Source: Tausonia pullulans
Taxonomy: Eukaryota; Basidiomycota; Tremellomycetes; Cystofilobasidiales; Mrakiaceae
DNA length: 64,000 bases
Direction: 5' to 3'
Assembly (NCBI GenBank): GCA_951802195.1
Contig: OX637620.1
Span: 372,001-436,000 of the forward strand
Made by a program: the position numbers and the translations under genes. A model generated the notes under the pieces. That model did not search any database. It worked only from the letters and a program-made list of their open reading frames with translations, and had not been told where the DNA came from. Below are positions 23,626 to 34,111 of the stretch, one piece after another (position 1 is the first letter of the stretch; each line of letters begins with the position of its first letter).

Positions 23626-26600
23626 ATGTCCCAGGGACAGCCCGCTGCCTACTCGACGTGTGAGTGGCCTTCAAAACAAAGGTGGACGTCCCGTCGCGTA
23701 ATTGATGCTGAAGAGAGTCGCGTCCAGATCCCTACGCCGCCGCCCCGCCGACTCAGCATCCTCAGCAGGCGCCATACTATCCAGCCCAACAGCAGCAGCA
23801 CTACCCACACTCTTACCATCCGTATCAACAACAGCAGCAGCCGGTGTATGCGGCGGCAGCCCCCCACCCGAACTATGCCCACCCTCCGCTGGCGGGCCCG
23901 TCGTACGCCCCCCCTCCTCCGGCGACAACGAACCCCCTAACAGGCGGTGGCTGGTCCCACGCCACTCATCCCGGTCAGCCGGTCCAGTCGTATGTTGCTG
24001 CTCCCTACGGCCATGCTGCTCTCCCAGCGAGCCATGTCGGTCAGCAGGCCTACCCGATGCCGCCGCCGAATCACTACTACCCAGGCGCGCCACCGCCCGA
24101 CCAACATCAACAGCAGCAGCAGGCTCAGGCTCAGGCCTATGCCGCCGCTCAGTACCACGCCCGCCCTCCTCAAATCGCTCCCAATGTGGGCCAGAAGGGC
24201 TGGACAGGCCTCCCTTCCCAATATCCTCATTTTCCCACTGCCCAGGGTACCCCTGTTGTTGCTGCTGGTCAGCAGCCACCCGCGGCACCACCCGTCGCGT
24301 CTTACGCCCTCCCCCCCACGCGCCCACCTCCGTCTTCGTCCACGCCGGCTCCCAATCCCCAGCAAGGGCAGCCGCTGCCGCTCCAGGCGAGCGAGTCGAT
24401 CCGGTACTCCAAAGTGAACCCGCCGACGTCGTCGTACCCGTCTGCTCCTCCTCTGGGCGCCAGCCCGCTTCCCTCCTCGCCAGCGCGTCCCTTGCCAGGG
24501 GTAGCGGTGATGCCTCCCCCGCCGCGCTTCCCCACCCAAATTCCGGCCGCCCTCGCACCACTTCCCTCGTCGTCGTCTGCCAACTCGTCGCCGATAGTAA
24601 GAACCTCGGACCTGCCGACACCGCCCTCATCGACGACTAATTCGCCAGCGATCGCATCAAGCCGGCCTCTCCCTCCTTCGACCGCGTCGCTGCGCGGTCG
24701 CCCGACTATCCCGACCTCCTCCTTCCATGGGATCACCTCGGCCTCCTCCTCGCCCGCTTCAAGTCCGACTATCTCTTCGGGCCCTCGTGCACCCTTCCCT
24801 CCTGGAACGGCGTCGATGGGCGGCGGACGACCGCTCCCCTCGCCTGGGGGAAGCAGCGGCGCAGCGCGGGAGAGGACAGACTCTACCACATCGTCCTCGT
24901 CGTCCACGCGCGCTCTTCCGACCCGGGTGGCTTCGACAACCTCGGTCGTTTCGACTGCTGATCTCAGTCGAAGCGACACGGTCTCATCGATCAAGAGCGA
25001 CGACGGAAGCAGCAGGGGTGGCCGACCGTTGCCCCGGCCGCCAGGTGGCGTAGCGGCGTCGAAGAGTCTCGACCGCGGGGTCATCGAAGCGGCGAAAGCT
25101 GCTGCCCCGACAGGGAGTGCGGCTGGCGACCCACCTGTCATCGCTCGAGCGAACACGCTTCCGCCTGGGAGCGCGCCTGCTCCTTCGCCACCAATGATCA
25201 ACTTCCCGGAGGCGAGCAACTCCCAGATCCGCCAACCGCCCGCCACTCCCCCGGCTGCTGCTGCTGCGTCATCGTCCAGCGGGCATCACGAGCACACACC
25301 GCGTGCCGCATCATCCTCTTCCACTATCAGCAGCGTCAGCTCGACTACCCCCTCTTCCTCCGCTGGCCCTACGGTGGCATCGGGCCCCTCCCCGGTCACC
25401 CCTAAACAGCCTGCTCCAGTCTCACGAACATCCCCTTCGCCAGCCTACAAAATCCCCACAATCGCCTTCGACGACGGAGCAGCTGCCAACCTCCTTGCGG
25501 ACGGCATCGGGTCTATTCAGCTCGAGCCAGCGGGTTCCCCTTCGACAACCTCTGGCTCTTCCGTCCCGTCCAACAGCAAGTCATCGGCCGTTCCCCCGCC
25601 GCCCTTCATCATCCCCAGCTTTACGTTCGACGCCCTCGACAGCGGCTCAGACTCTGGCGACTCGAACAACGATCACCACCACAATTCCTCGGGTCCGGCT
25701 CCGCCGCCGCCCATGATCACATTCGGGTCGACCGCTGCCAGTCCGAAGCGGGATGCGTCACCCCTCCCAGCGGCTTCGGCGTCCGTTGCGACTGCTGCTG
25801 CTTTGCTCGCGGCGAAGAAGCCTGCGGCTTCGGCGGCTAATAAGAATGGAGGGGCGAGGGCCATCACGTGCTCGGGATGCGACGAGGTCATTCTCGGTCG
25901 GCTCGTCAGTGGGACGGAGGGCCAGTATTGGCATCCGAAATGCTTCAAGTAAGCTATCGTCGTCATGATCTCTTTGTAGCGTCAGTTGGCTGACTGAACC
26001 CTATTGATAGATGCGCGACGTGTGATCTCCTCCTCGAGCATGTCTCGTCGTACGAGCACGAGGGCAAGCTCTACTGCCACTTCGACTATCACGAAGTATG
26101 CTCTCTTCTCTCCCTTCGTCGTTCCCACTCGCTCCGCTCACCCCTTTCCCTGGCCTTCCCCCTAGCTTTTCACCACCCGTTGCTACTCCTGCAAAACCCC
26201 GATCGTTGACGAACGCTTCTTCACCATCACCGACCCAATCGCCGGGGGCCCTCCTAGACATTACCACGAGCTCCACCTCTTCTGCTCCGAATGCGGCGAC
26301 CCGTTCCTCGATCCTTCGCGCTCCTCCGCTGCCGGTGGGTCCGCCGCCACCTCTTCCGGTGCCGAGGGGGAGGATGATGGAGAGGTGGGCAACATCAACC
26401 TCCACAAGGGCCACCCGTACTGTGATCGGTGCCACCTCAAATTGCATGCTCCGAAGTGTAAGAAGTGTCGGAAGCCGATCCCGGGGGAGTTCATGGAGGC
26501 CTTGGGGGGGAGGTGGCACCCGGAGTGTTTGATTTGTGAGGTAAGTTCTCGGTCCCTCGTTTTTGGAGTCTCAGGGCGGTAGCTGACATATGGACACGTA

Positions 26601-26727
26601 TGTGGGACGGCATGGGGACTAGATGTGCGAGCTCCCCTTCGACAACTTCCGAATCTTTGAGCATGAGGGGATTGGACTTTGTGAAGGGTGCTTCGGGGTC
26701 TGCCTCAAGAGCGATCTCTTGACGTGA
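23626..26727 (+). CDS. Paxillin-like protein with three C-terminal LIM domains (Pxl1 type)
   Basis: Probably a cortical scaffold for Rho signalling, septation or polarity, by analogy with yeast Pxl1. Exon 1 is 34 bases (MSQGQPAAYST, 23626-23659) and exon 2 runs 23728-25948. The first ~715 residues are low complexity: Q/Y/P-rich at the start, then long S/P/A/T stretches. Three LIM zinc-binding domains close the protein. LIM1 starts CSGCDEVILG and runs on to WHPKCFKCATCD. LIM2 runs from CYSCKTPIVD through FCSECGDPF and CDRCHLKLHAPKC, with an acidic/Ser insertion (about 26320-26380). LIM3 starts CRKPIPGEFMEALGGRWHPE and ends CEGCFGVCLKSDLLT, with TGA at 26725-26727. Zn ligands look complete. No RhoGAP domain is present, which argues against the Lrg1/Rga families. 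The product is about 940 residues. Confidence 0.85.
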
Positions 26728-27046
26728 TTGATCTCTTGACGAAACTGGTATAGAATTTGCTCTTCAGAGTTTGAAAGTCAGGCGGGGGCCATCCGAGATG
26801 AGATAGAGCGCTATTGCTTAGGACAGATGAGGGCTGAGGCTAAGGACATGCGAGAGATGATAACACAGGTGGGGGTAGGATAAACGGGCGGGATGAAAGA
26901 ACTCCGGGGTGTCGGTACTGGGATATGAGGAAAGAAAGGGATGCAAGATGATGTTGGGTTGGGATGGAGAAGAAACAAGATATAGACCGAGAGAGAGGGG
27001 AAGAGAGAAATGCACGAAAAGGTTAAAATACACGAGGGTGGGACGC
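26728..27046. other. Convergent 3' region
   Basis: About 320 bases between the LIM gene and CDC27 3' ends. It is A/G-rich on the plus strand with no open frame of note, and should contain both polyadenylation regions. Confidence 0.5.
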
Positions 27047-30025
27047 TCAACGCTGCTCCTCCTCCCCCTCCATCATCGCGCTCTCATCGCCATCTTCCTC
27101 CTCTTCTGGGGCGGCGACCGGCTCCTGCGCCTGCTTCACCACCCCGCTCATCTTCGGGTCCAGATCCAGCGCAAGCGCGAAACTCCTCGCTGACCCCGCT
27201 GGGTCCCCAACGAGCTTGTAGATCTTGCCTAGCAAAAAGTGGACGTTGAATTCGTGCGGCGCCGTTCGCGCCAGTGCCTCAAGCGTTGGGAGGGCCTCGT
27301 CAACCCTTCCAACGCCAAAGAGCGCCTTGGCCCGTCGGAAGGCGACCATCGGTGAGTCTGGGGCGAGCGTATGTGCATGCTGGTACAGCTCAAGCGCTTC
27401 CTCCCGTCGATTTCGACGCTCGAGAACCTGGCCCACACAGCAAAGCAGGACAGCATTGCTCGGGCTGAGCGCCAGGGCGCGTCGGAAATGATGCTCGGCC
27501 TGCCGAAGCTTGTTCTTCCGAAGGTAGGCCGTTCCAAGACCGTACCACGCGTTGAAGTGCCTCCGATCGGTCCGAACGGCCGTCTGAAAGAACGCAATCG
27601 CCCGATCGAACTCTTCCATGCTGACGGCCTCGTGGCCCGAGAGCGTCGAGGCATACGCGCATCGAGGATCGAGCTGGGTTGCTCTGCGGAAGCACCGAAG
27701 GGCCTCGTCATGCTCCTTCTGCAGGGAGAAGGCGTTTCCAACAGCGATCCAGGCTTCAGGCGAGAGGCGGTCAATCGCGAGGAGTTCTTGAGCGAGGTGG
27801 GCAAGGGAGACAGGATCGTGGAGGTGCCAGAGGAGGGTTGAAAACAGGTCCATGTCTGCGAGTCGGTAGGGATCGAGGGCACGCGAATGGAGGAACGCCC
27901 GCTTGGCCTAAGGGAGAACGCGAAGTCAGAATGGGTCGCTCATAAACGGTTGCGAGTAAATAACCAACCTTGGTGTAATCGACGAGCTCGAACCAACACC
28001 GGCCGAGCATCCCGCTCACCCGCGGGTTCCCGCGCACCACGCACGCCGGTAGCGCATCCAGCTCCTTCACTGCCGCCGCGCACTCATATTGGGCCAACAG
28101 GATTGTCGCCCGGCCAAAGGTCCTGAGCACGCCAAGGATCCAATTGTCGACCGTGAGGAGATCCGCTGCAGCCGACCCGCTCGACCCAGCCGACGTGTTC
28201 GCTGCTGAGGGAGAGTCCAGGTCCGAAAAGGCCACGCTCGGGGCAGCAAGCTGCTGCTGGGGCGGCGACATCGGCATGTCGAGCGAGGTCGAGGTGGCAG
28301 AGGAGGCGGCGGATGAAGGCTTGGCCGCCGTCCCTGGTCGGCGCTTGTCTCGGTTGGGGAGGTACCGTGAGGGCCTCTGGACACCCGCCGTCGTGCTCGA
28401 AAGGCGCGAACTCCGACGGACGCCCGTTGTCGCAGCATCAGCAGCGGGCGTCTGAAGCTGTTGGGCTGGGGTCTGGTTGATGGACTTCTTGCTCTGCAAG
28501 GCGCGAGGTGTTAGCAGTTTCAACGAAGCAGTGACGGACGGCAGTCATGGAAAAAACATACCTTCAGCCCGTTGGCATTGTTCCGCCCCGTCGCATTCCG
28601 TCCCTCCGTCGAGCCCTGAACGACAGCCTCTGTTCGACCGTACGCGCCGCCAACCTGGGCACGGCCTGGTCCTCTCTGCCGCTTCATTACCGGAGGCTTG
28701 CCGGCACCATCCTCGAGACCTACACCAACGGGAGTTGAGATCGTGCCTGAGGCAGACGGCCCGCCGAGATGGGCAAAAGAGAGCGTCGGAGGAGCGGTCC
28801 CGAGGCTCGGGTAAGCAGAGGCAAAAGAGTGCAGCTGAGATGGAGGTGGAGAGGAAGACACGCCACGAGAACCGAGGTCGCGACTGGGGCACAGTACAGC
28901 ACGCCGCATGAACGCAGCTCGTCAGTTCAATCCTTGGGACGCTGCTGCTGAACAACGCACTCTTTCCGAACGCCAAAGAGACTCATCCCTCCACCGACCC
29001 CCGAATCGCCCGGGGTGAAGAAGCCCATGCCCGTAGCGGCGGGCTGCGTCTTAGAGTCCTGGAGGTGCCTCCTGCTAGGAGCGCCCGCCTGGGCAAATAG
29101 GTTGCTGCCTCCCAGTCCTGGGGCTTGGTTCTGTGGAGGAGGAAGGAAGGAGGACGTTGCAGGAGCTGAGGCCGATGCTGGAGGGCTCTGCAGGGCAGGA
29201 AAGACGTTCGCGAGGGGGACAAAGTGGCCTGGAGATAGGGATAATGAAGGGGAAGATGGACGACCAGTAGGTCAGCGCACACCGTTGCACCTCCTCTCTG
29301 TGGGTGAGCATTATCGCATCGAAAGCCGATCGAACTCACCTATCGCGCAGAGGCCCTCGAAGGCCTCCCAACAGAAGGGATTGAGCTTAAGAGCCTCGAG
29401 GTAGTGCTCGGCGGCCTTGAGAGGCTCGTTGCCTTTGGTGGCGAGCCTGGCGAGGAGGCATTGGGTCGACGATTGCTGCTCGTCTGGCGTAGGCGCCGGG
29501 GGATGCAAAGGGTCTGATCCGCACGCGACCGAGGGAGGGAACGATTAGACAGGGGTTCGAAGGGTAACGACGCGTGTGAGCGAGCGCACGAAAACAAGTC
29601 GCGCCTGGGCGAGGCCCCGTCTCTGCTTGCTCACCTTCGTCAATGGCTGCCACCCCATCGGAGGAACTAAGCCTCTCCTCTCGGCGCTCGAGGGTTCGCT
29701 CGAGAAGCTCGCGACCCTCACGATTCCGGCCGAGCTGGTCGCACGCCCTGGCGCCGACCTCGGCGAGTCGGAGGTCGCCCTCCGCCAACGCGCTCGCCTT
29801 GACAAGGTGGAGGGCCGAGTGCGGCGCGCCAGCGTCGAGGAGGGCAGCCGCGTAAAGCAGCCGGCCAGTCAGGTTGTTGGGCGTCGCGAGGAGGAGCGAG
29901 TAGAGGAGTGAGGCGAGGAAGAGCGACGTCTGCGGGAGGCGAAGAGCTCGGTGGAGGAGCGTCTGGTGGGCGAGGCGGGAGACAAGGAGGTCGGCAGGAA
30001 CCGAGGGCGGGAGAGCGTTGGCCAT
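27047..30025 (-). CDS. CDC27: Anaphase-promoting complex subunit 3 (Cdc27/Nuc2)
   Basis: TPR scaffold subunit of the APC/C ubiquitin ligase; it binds Cdc20/Cdh1 activators through their IR tails. The start MANALPPSVPADLL (ATG 30023-30025) leads into N-terminal TPRs (LLYSLLLATPNNLTGRLLYA, ALKLNPFCWEAFEGLCAIG). A disordered S/P/Q-rich linker occupies roughly 28100-29290, with ATGMGFFTPGDSG and motifs common to Cdc27. The exon 27047-27853 carries the hallmark MDLFSTLLWHLHDPVSLAHL followed by six or so tandem TPRs (AWIAVGNAFSLQKEHDEAL, NAWYGLGTAYLRKNKLRQAE and others). It ends in an acidic tail EEEEDGDESAMMEGEEEQR. This architecture (split TPRs around a long linker) separates it from APC6, APC7 and APC8. 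No breaks are seen. Confidence 0.92.
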
Positions 30026-30846
30026 GGTGGCCTAGGCTGAGTGATGAGGGCCGGATCCTCAGGGCGGGAGGATGGCGGAATGCGACTGTATGTTGCTGCT
30101 GCTACTGGAACAGGAAATAGGTGGGTTGGACTGGGCTGAACGTGGTTGACGGTCGCTGGGCGGTGAGGCAGGCAATTGGTGTCAGAGGAAGCGGCAAGAA
30201 CCCCTAGAGCCCAGAAGCGTGGGAAGTCTGACTGGGACTCAATGGGTGTCATCTACTTGTTGGCTTGATCTTTTTCTGCTGTGGCCTGCTGCTTTGAACG
30301 CGCACAAAAAGATTCGGCAGAATAAGGATGCCCTGAAAAGCATTACTCAAGTAGAAGAGGAGCAATGCTAGAGCTGTGATTTCGAGTCGGCCTGCTAGAG
30401 GTGGCATGCCCAGGGAAGAAACACAGTTCTCCACTCAGGGAAAGATCGCTGAACCAGTCCTTCCTCCCCGTGCCTGTCTGGCAAGAGAGCGAGCTTAGGG
30501 CAATGCGGGGGTCGAGGCCTGGACAGATCAGGACAGGTCCGTACGGGGTCTCCGCTGGCAGCCTGAGAGTCTGTCTATCTGCTTCAGTCTCAGGACCTCG
30601 ACGTGCTGGATTGCGTCGTCTCTCTCAACCGCTAGTCTCGATCATCTATAGATCGTCAACAAGGCCTAACCTGCTCGACGGAGGATCGGGGTCGCCCGCG
30701 TTCTCCTGAAAAGGTAGAAACAGGCGCTTAAGAGAGTCTATCATCAACCAAATCGACCTCTTCACTCAGCCCCTCGCTCTTTGAACTACCTCTCCCCCTC
30801 CCTTGACCCTCTCCCTCCCCCAATTCCATCCCTATTCACGAAAATC
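30026..30846. other. Intergenic stretch, CDC27 promoter side
   Basis: About 820 bases. A strongly C/T-rich leader (about 30760-30840) just before the pseudogene ATG looks like a retained fungal promoter/leader. No other gene is visible. Confidence 0.5.
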
Positions 30847-31324
30847 ATGGCTGGCGGCGCTGTTCCTCTTGTTGGAGGCTCCTCTTAGTTCAAGAACTCC
30901 TCCATGGTGAGTCGAACGACGACTCTCGCTCGAGAGTTTCTGATGTTACCTGTCCGCTGGCAGCTCCCCTCTCGCAGAAGCGCAGCTTTGTCCTCCCCTA
31001 CACCCTCGTCACCTCGCTCTTTTCCTCGGAACTTCTCGAGCTTGGCGCTGACTTGGTCTCAATCACAGGTTCGTCCCACACTTGACTTCGTCTGCCAGTT
31101 CATGTATGTCGGCGCTCAGGTTAAGATCGAATGTTTCGCTATCTACTGTGATTAATATTTTTCTCTCCATTCGCTCGCCCGGCCACTTTCTAACGACACT
31201 CCTCTTTCCAGAGATGTATGAGAACGCCGACTTCGCCGACGTCAGGTCTCAGACTTCCTCTTCTACTCGCTCGTCATCTTCACCTTTGCGTCAAGCGTTG
31301 TATGCTTCATTGCGAGAAATGTGA
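30847..31324 (+). pseudogene. Degraded FHS/fucose-permease-type MFS transporter
   Basis: A remnant of a host sugar transporter of the FHS branch of the major facilitator superfamily. It retains a start region MAGGAVPLVGGSS, which is stopped by an in-frame TAG at 30886-30888. After an intron comes LSQKRSFVLPYTLVTSLF (TM1 entry), where the family normally continues with FLWGF; that continuation is missing here. Further on are LDFVCQFMYVGAQVKI (about 31081-31127, family FFYVGAQV) and, in another frame, DFLFYSLVIFTFASSVV (about 31249-31300). Only about one third of a normal ~450-residue transporter remains, with large parts missing between the pieces. At least three disabling events are visible, so this is a pseudogene rather than a gene model error. 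Identification rests on the conserved QFxYVGAQV and LPYxLVTSLF motifs. Confidence 0.65.
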
Positions 31325-31504
31325 AAGAAAAGCAGTCTTTCATATGAATCACACAACAAAGGCAAACAGCAGGTTAAGAAAAAAAGGGAGGGGAATATGC
31401 AAAGAAAAAAGGGAAAAAAAAGACTAAGGAAACGATGGACTAGCACGTCCTACAAAATTATCAGATCAGATCAATGAAACTAAGCGTCGCCTCCCCCCGC
31501 GCTA

Positions 31505-33889
31505 TCAGCAATACTCAAAGACAGGCCTTTCGCGCTCCCGGACATGCCTCAGCGAGAGCTCCTGGAATGGCTCGCTGTTCTGGCTGTGAAAGTAGAACCC
31601 ACTGAGGATGGCGGGCTCATCTGCTGCAGGGGACGACGACGACGACTGTTGCGACGAAGTCGAGAGCGGGGTGGCGTAGCCCGAGCTGCCCGCCCCACCA
31701 CCTCCAAACTCGCCGCCGCCACTCATACTGCCGATCTGGGACGAGCCGCGTCGGATGCGGCGGGAAGGGGGTGTCGGCGGCGAGGAGGGAGGGGTCGAGA
31801 GAATCGTCGCCGGAAGAGCCGATCCGATCGGCTGCTGGAGGAAGGCACCCTGAGTGGAGAGCGTGTTGAGCGAGGCCCCCGAAAGACGTCGCTGGGAGGA
31901 GAGCGCGCGGCTCAGCGGTGGAGGCGACTTAGGCGTAGCCATGCCAGGCAGCAGAGGGATCTCCAAAGGCGGCGGGGCGAACTCGACGCAGATGTCTGAG
32001 GGTAGACGATACAACGAGGTGAGCTCCATGCGCGGTGGCATGATGAGCACAGATTAGATTGCTCACAGTAGAAGCCCGCAAAAGAGGCCCCTGAGACGGT
32101 GAGCGTCTTATGATCAGGGACGAGGAACTGAAAAGGAAAAGCGTCAGGGTCATCCTCAAGGAAGCTAGTCGGGTCGAACACACTTTTTCCTTCCACCGCA
32201 TGAAAAGCCCACCGCCAGCGCCCATCGACGTCCTCGAAGGGGTTGGCTCCATCCTCCCATCCGGACTCTTGCTCCGCGTTGCAGCGCAGCTGACACCGCC
32301 GCCGCCGCCGCCGCTCCCGCCGGTCGTGTTGGTCACCGCCGGGATGTTGCACGAGGGGATTGTCCATCCGGCAGTTCGGCGAATCATATTCTTGAGCGGA
32401 CGGAAGAGCGGGAAGCGCTGCCAGTGGTTCAAATCGTTCTGCTCGGTGGCATCCCACTTGAAAGCGGACTCAAATCAGAGGGCGAGTTGGGCCACGCATT
32501 CAGAACAGGGCGACCCACACGCTTCGTGAGGAATCCGTAACGAGGCCCGATGATCTCGCCCTCGAAAAACGTCGTTAGGCTGCGACGGAGCGGGGTAGTT
32601 ACAGACAGCTTCAGCCGAGAGGGAACCACGCTGAAGGACAGCAAGCACCTACACAGGGTGGTCCTCAGTCAGCCCACAGATCTTCAGGTACCCAGAGAGC
32701 GTTGAGTTCGGATAATCGACGTCCTATCGCAGTCAACAGACGAGGGGACCCCGCTCGGATTCAGCCGCACAGCACGCGAGCCCAAGCAAGACGAGCGGGG
32801 ACTGACGACGATGGTTACAGAGACATCGTACGACGAGCGGCCAGATTTTTGAGTGCCGACGAAGCGAGAACCGGGGTAGATGCAGTCCTGAGATGTAATA
32901 GACGATGGGGAAGGGAAAGGCGTCACGAGGAAGGGTCCCGGGTCAGGACCGAAAATGCCGAGTGCGGGCGGACAGCGGAGGCGGTTCATGTTCGCCTTGG
33001 GCCACCCGAACACACTCACCTTGCCTATGGAGGGCACTCTGCACTGTGTAAGATCGAAAATGGACGGCCGGCGAGGAGGTAGGTAGGAGAGCGACTCATC
33101 GGGCAGCGGGGAAGCAGGCGGAGGATGGCCGGGAGCGGCTGTAGCAGACGAGGAAGGCGGCGGCGGCGATGCGGCGGGCTCCGGCGAGAGCGTCGCAGTC
33201 GTCCTGGTCGCAGGAAGACGGGTCGAGGAGACTGCCTCGACGCTATCGGTTACGGCAGGGGAAGAAGAAATCGAGAGAGGAGAGGAAGCGATCTCGGCTG
33301 GAAGATGCTCCTCGACAAGGAGAGACGAAGGCGTGGAGGAGGAGAGGAGGACGGCGTCATCGTTCATGGCTTGTTGCTGCTGCTGCTCCTCCACCTCGGG
33401 GTGATATTGCTCGTTGATCGTCGATCCTTCGGCTGTTGAGCGTCCAGTAGACATCTCGACGTCGCTCCCAATCTCTTCATCGGCCTCAGCCTCCTCAACG
33501 TACCCATCCACCGTGCCTCGGCGGTGCCAGACCGTCGTCTGGTCGCCCCACCCGGCGGCGCCCATAAGTGGGGGTCCAGAGCGACTAAGCCCGCCGTCCT
33601 CGCCCTCGATCCCCATCGGCTCATCAACACGTTCAGGCATGCGCTCACGCTCACCAGAGGCACATCGCCTGCATACGACGGGCACCCCCGCCGCGAGCGA
33701 AGCCGGATTCGGCTCGTCGCTGAGAGAGGCGACAAACGGGTCGACGGCCACGGGGCCGTCTGAGGGAGCGAGTGGGACGAGGCAGGCGGCGCAGAGTTTG
33801 AGCGGGGCGGACGAGGCAGGGGAGGGACCGGAGGAGGCCGTAGAAGTTTGGTTGAGCGTTTGGATAGTCGATGAAGATGGCGTGGGCAT
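31505..33889 (-). CDS. GID4: GID4/Vid24, substrate receptor of the GID ubiquitin ligase
   Basis: Recognises N-terminal proline (Pro/N-degron) of gluconeogenic enzymes for ubiquitylation by the GID/CTLH E3 complex. The start MPTPSSSTIQTLNQT leads a ~280-residue disordered region with a small CxxC...CRRC cluster and a QQQQQ run. The Vid24 beta-barrel follows over several exons: LYPGSRFVGTQKSGRSSYDV (about 32860-32830), TTFFEGEIIGPRYGFLTKR, HWQRFPLFRPLKNMIRR (about 32375-32425), WRWAFHAVEGK-like strand, VPDHKTLTVSGASFAGFYY, then ICVEFAPPP. It ends GFYFHSQNSEPFQELSLRHV and EYC with TGA at 31505-31507, the diagnostic Vid24 C-terminus. It lies in tandem 3' of SART3 with 222 bases between. Confidence 0.9.
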
Positions 33890-34111
33890 CCAGGACGGAT
33901 GGGAGATGGTTGTTGGCAGCGAGCTAGAAGAGAAGCAAGCAGGCAGCGGAGCAGCGCCCGCTTCGCCCGAGACCGTCGAGTCGCTCGTCGAGGTTTCGGC
34001 TCACTCATTCCTTAACCTTCCCGCAACGTACATGTGCGGCAGGCATCGACGTAGGCTCACGCTATCGTTCTTTGAAGACAAGGCGAAGTATTATACATTC
34101 GTAAAAACGTA

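Noticed and set aside
23671-24630. 319-codon open frame antisense to the LIM gene
   Set aside because: It mirrors GC-rich low-complexity coding sequence; no conserved motif, and the opposite strand has a clear spliced gene.
24302-25246. 314-codon open frame antisense to the LIM gene
   Set aside because: Same reason: composition-driven shadow frame.
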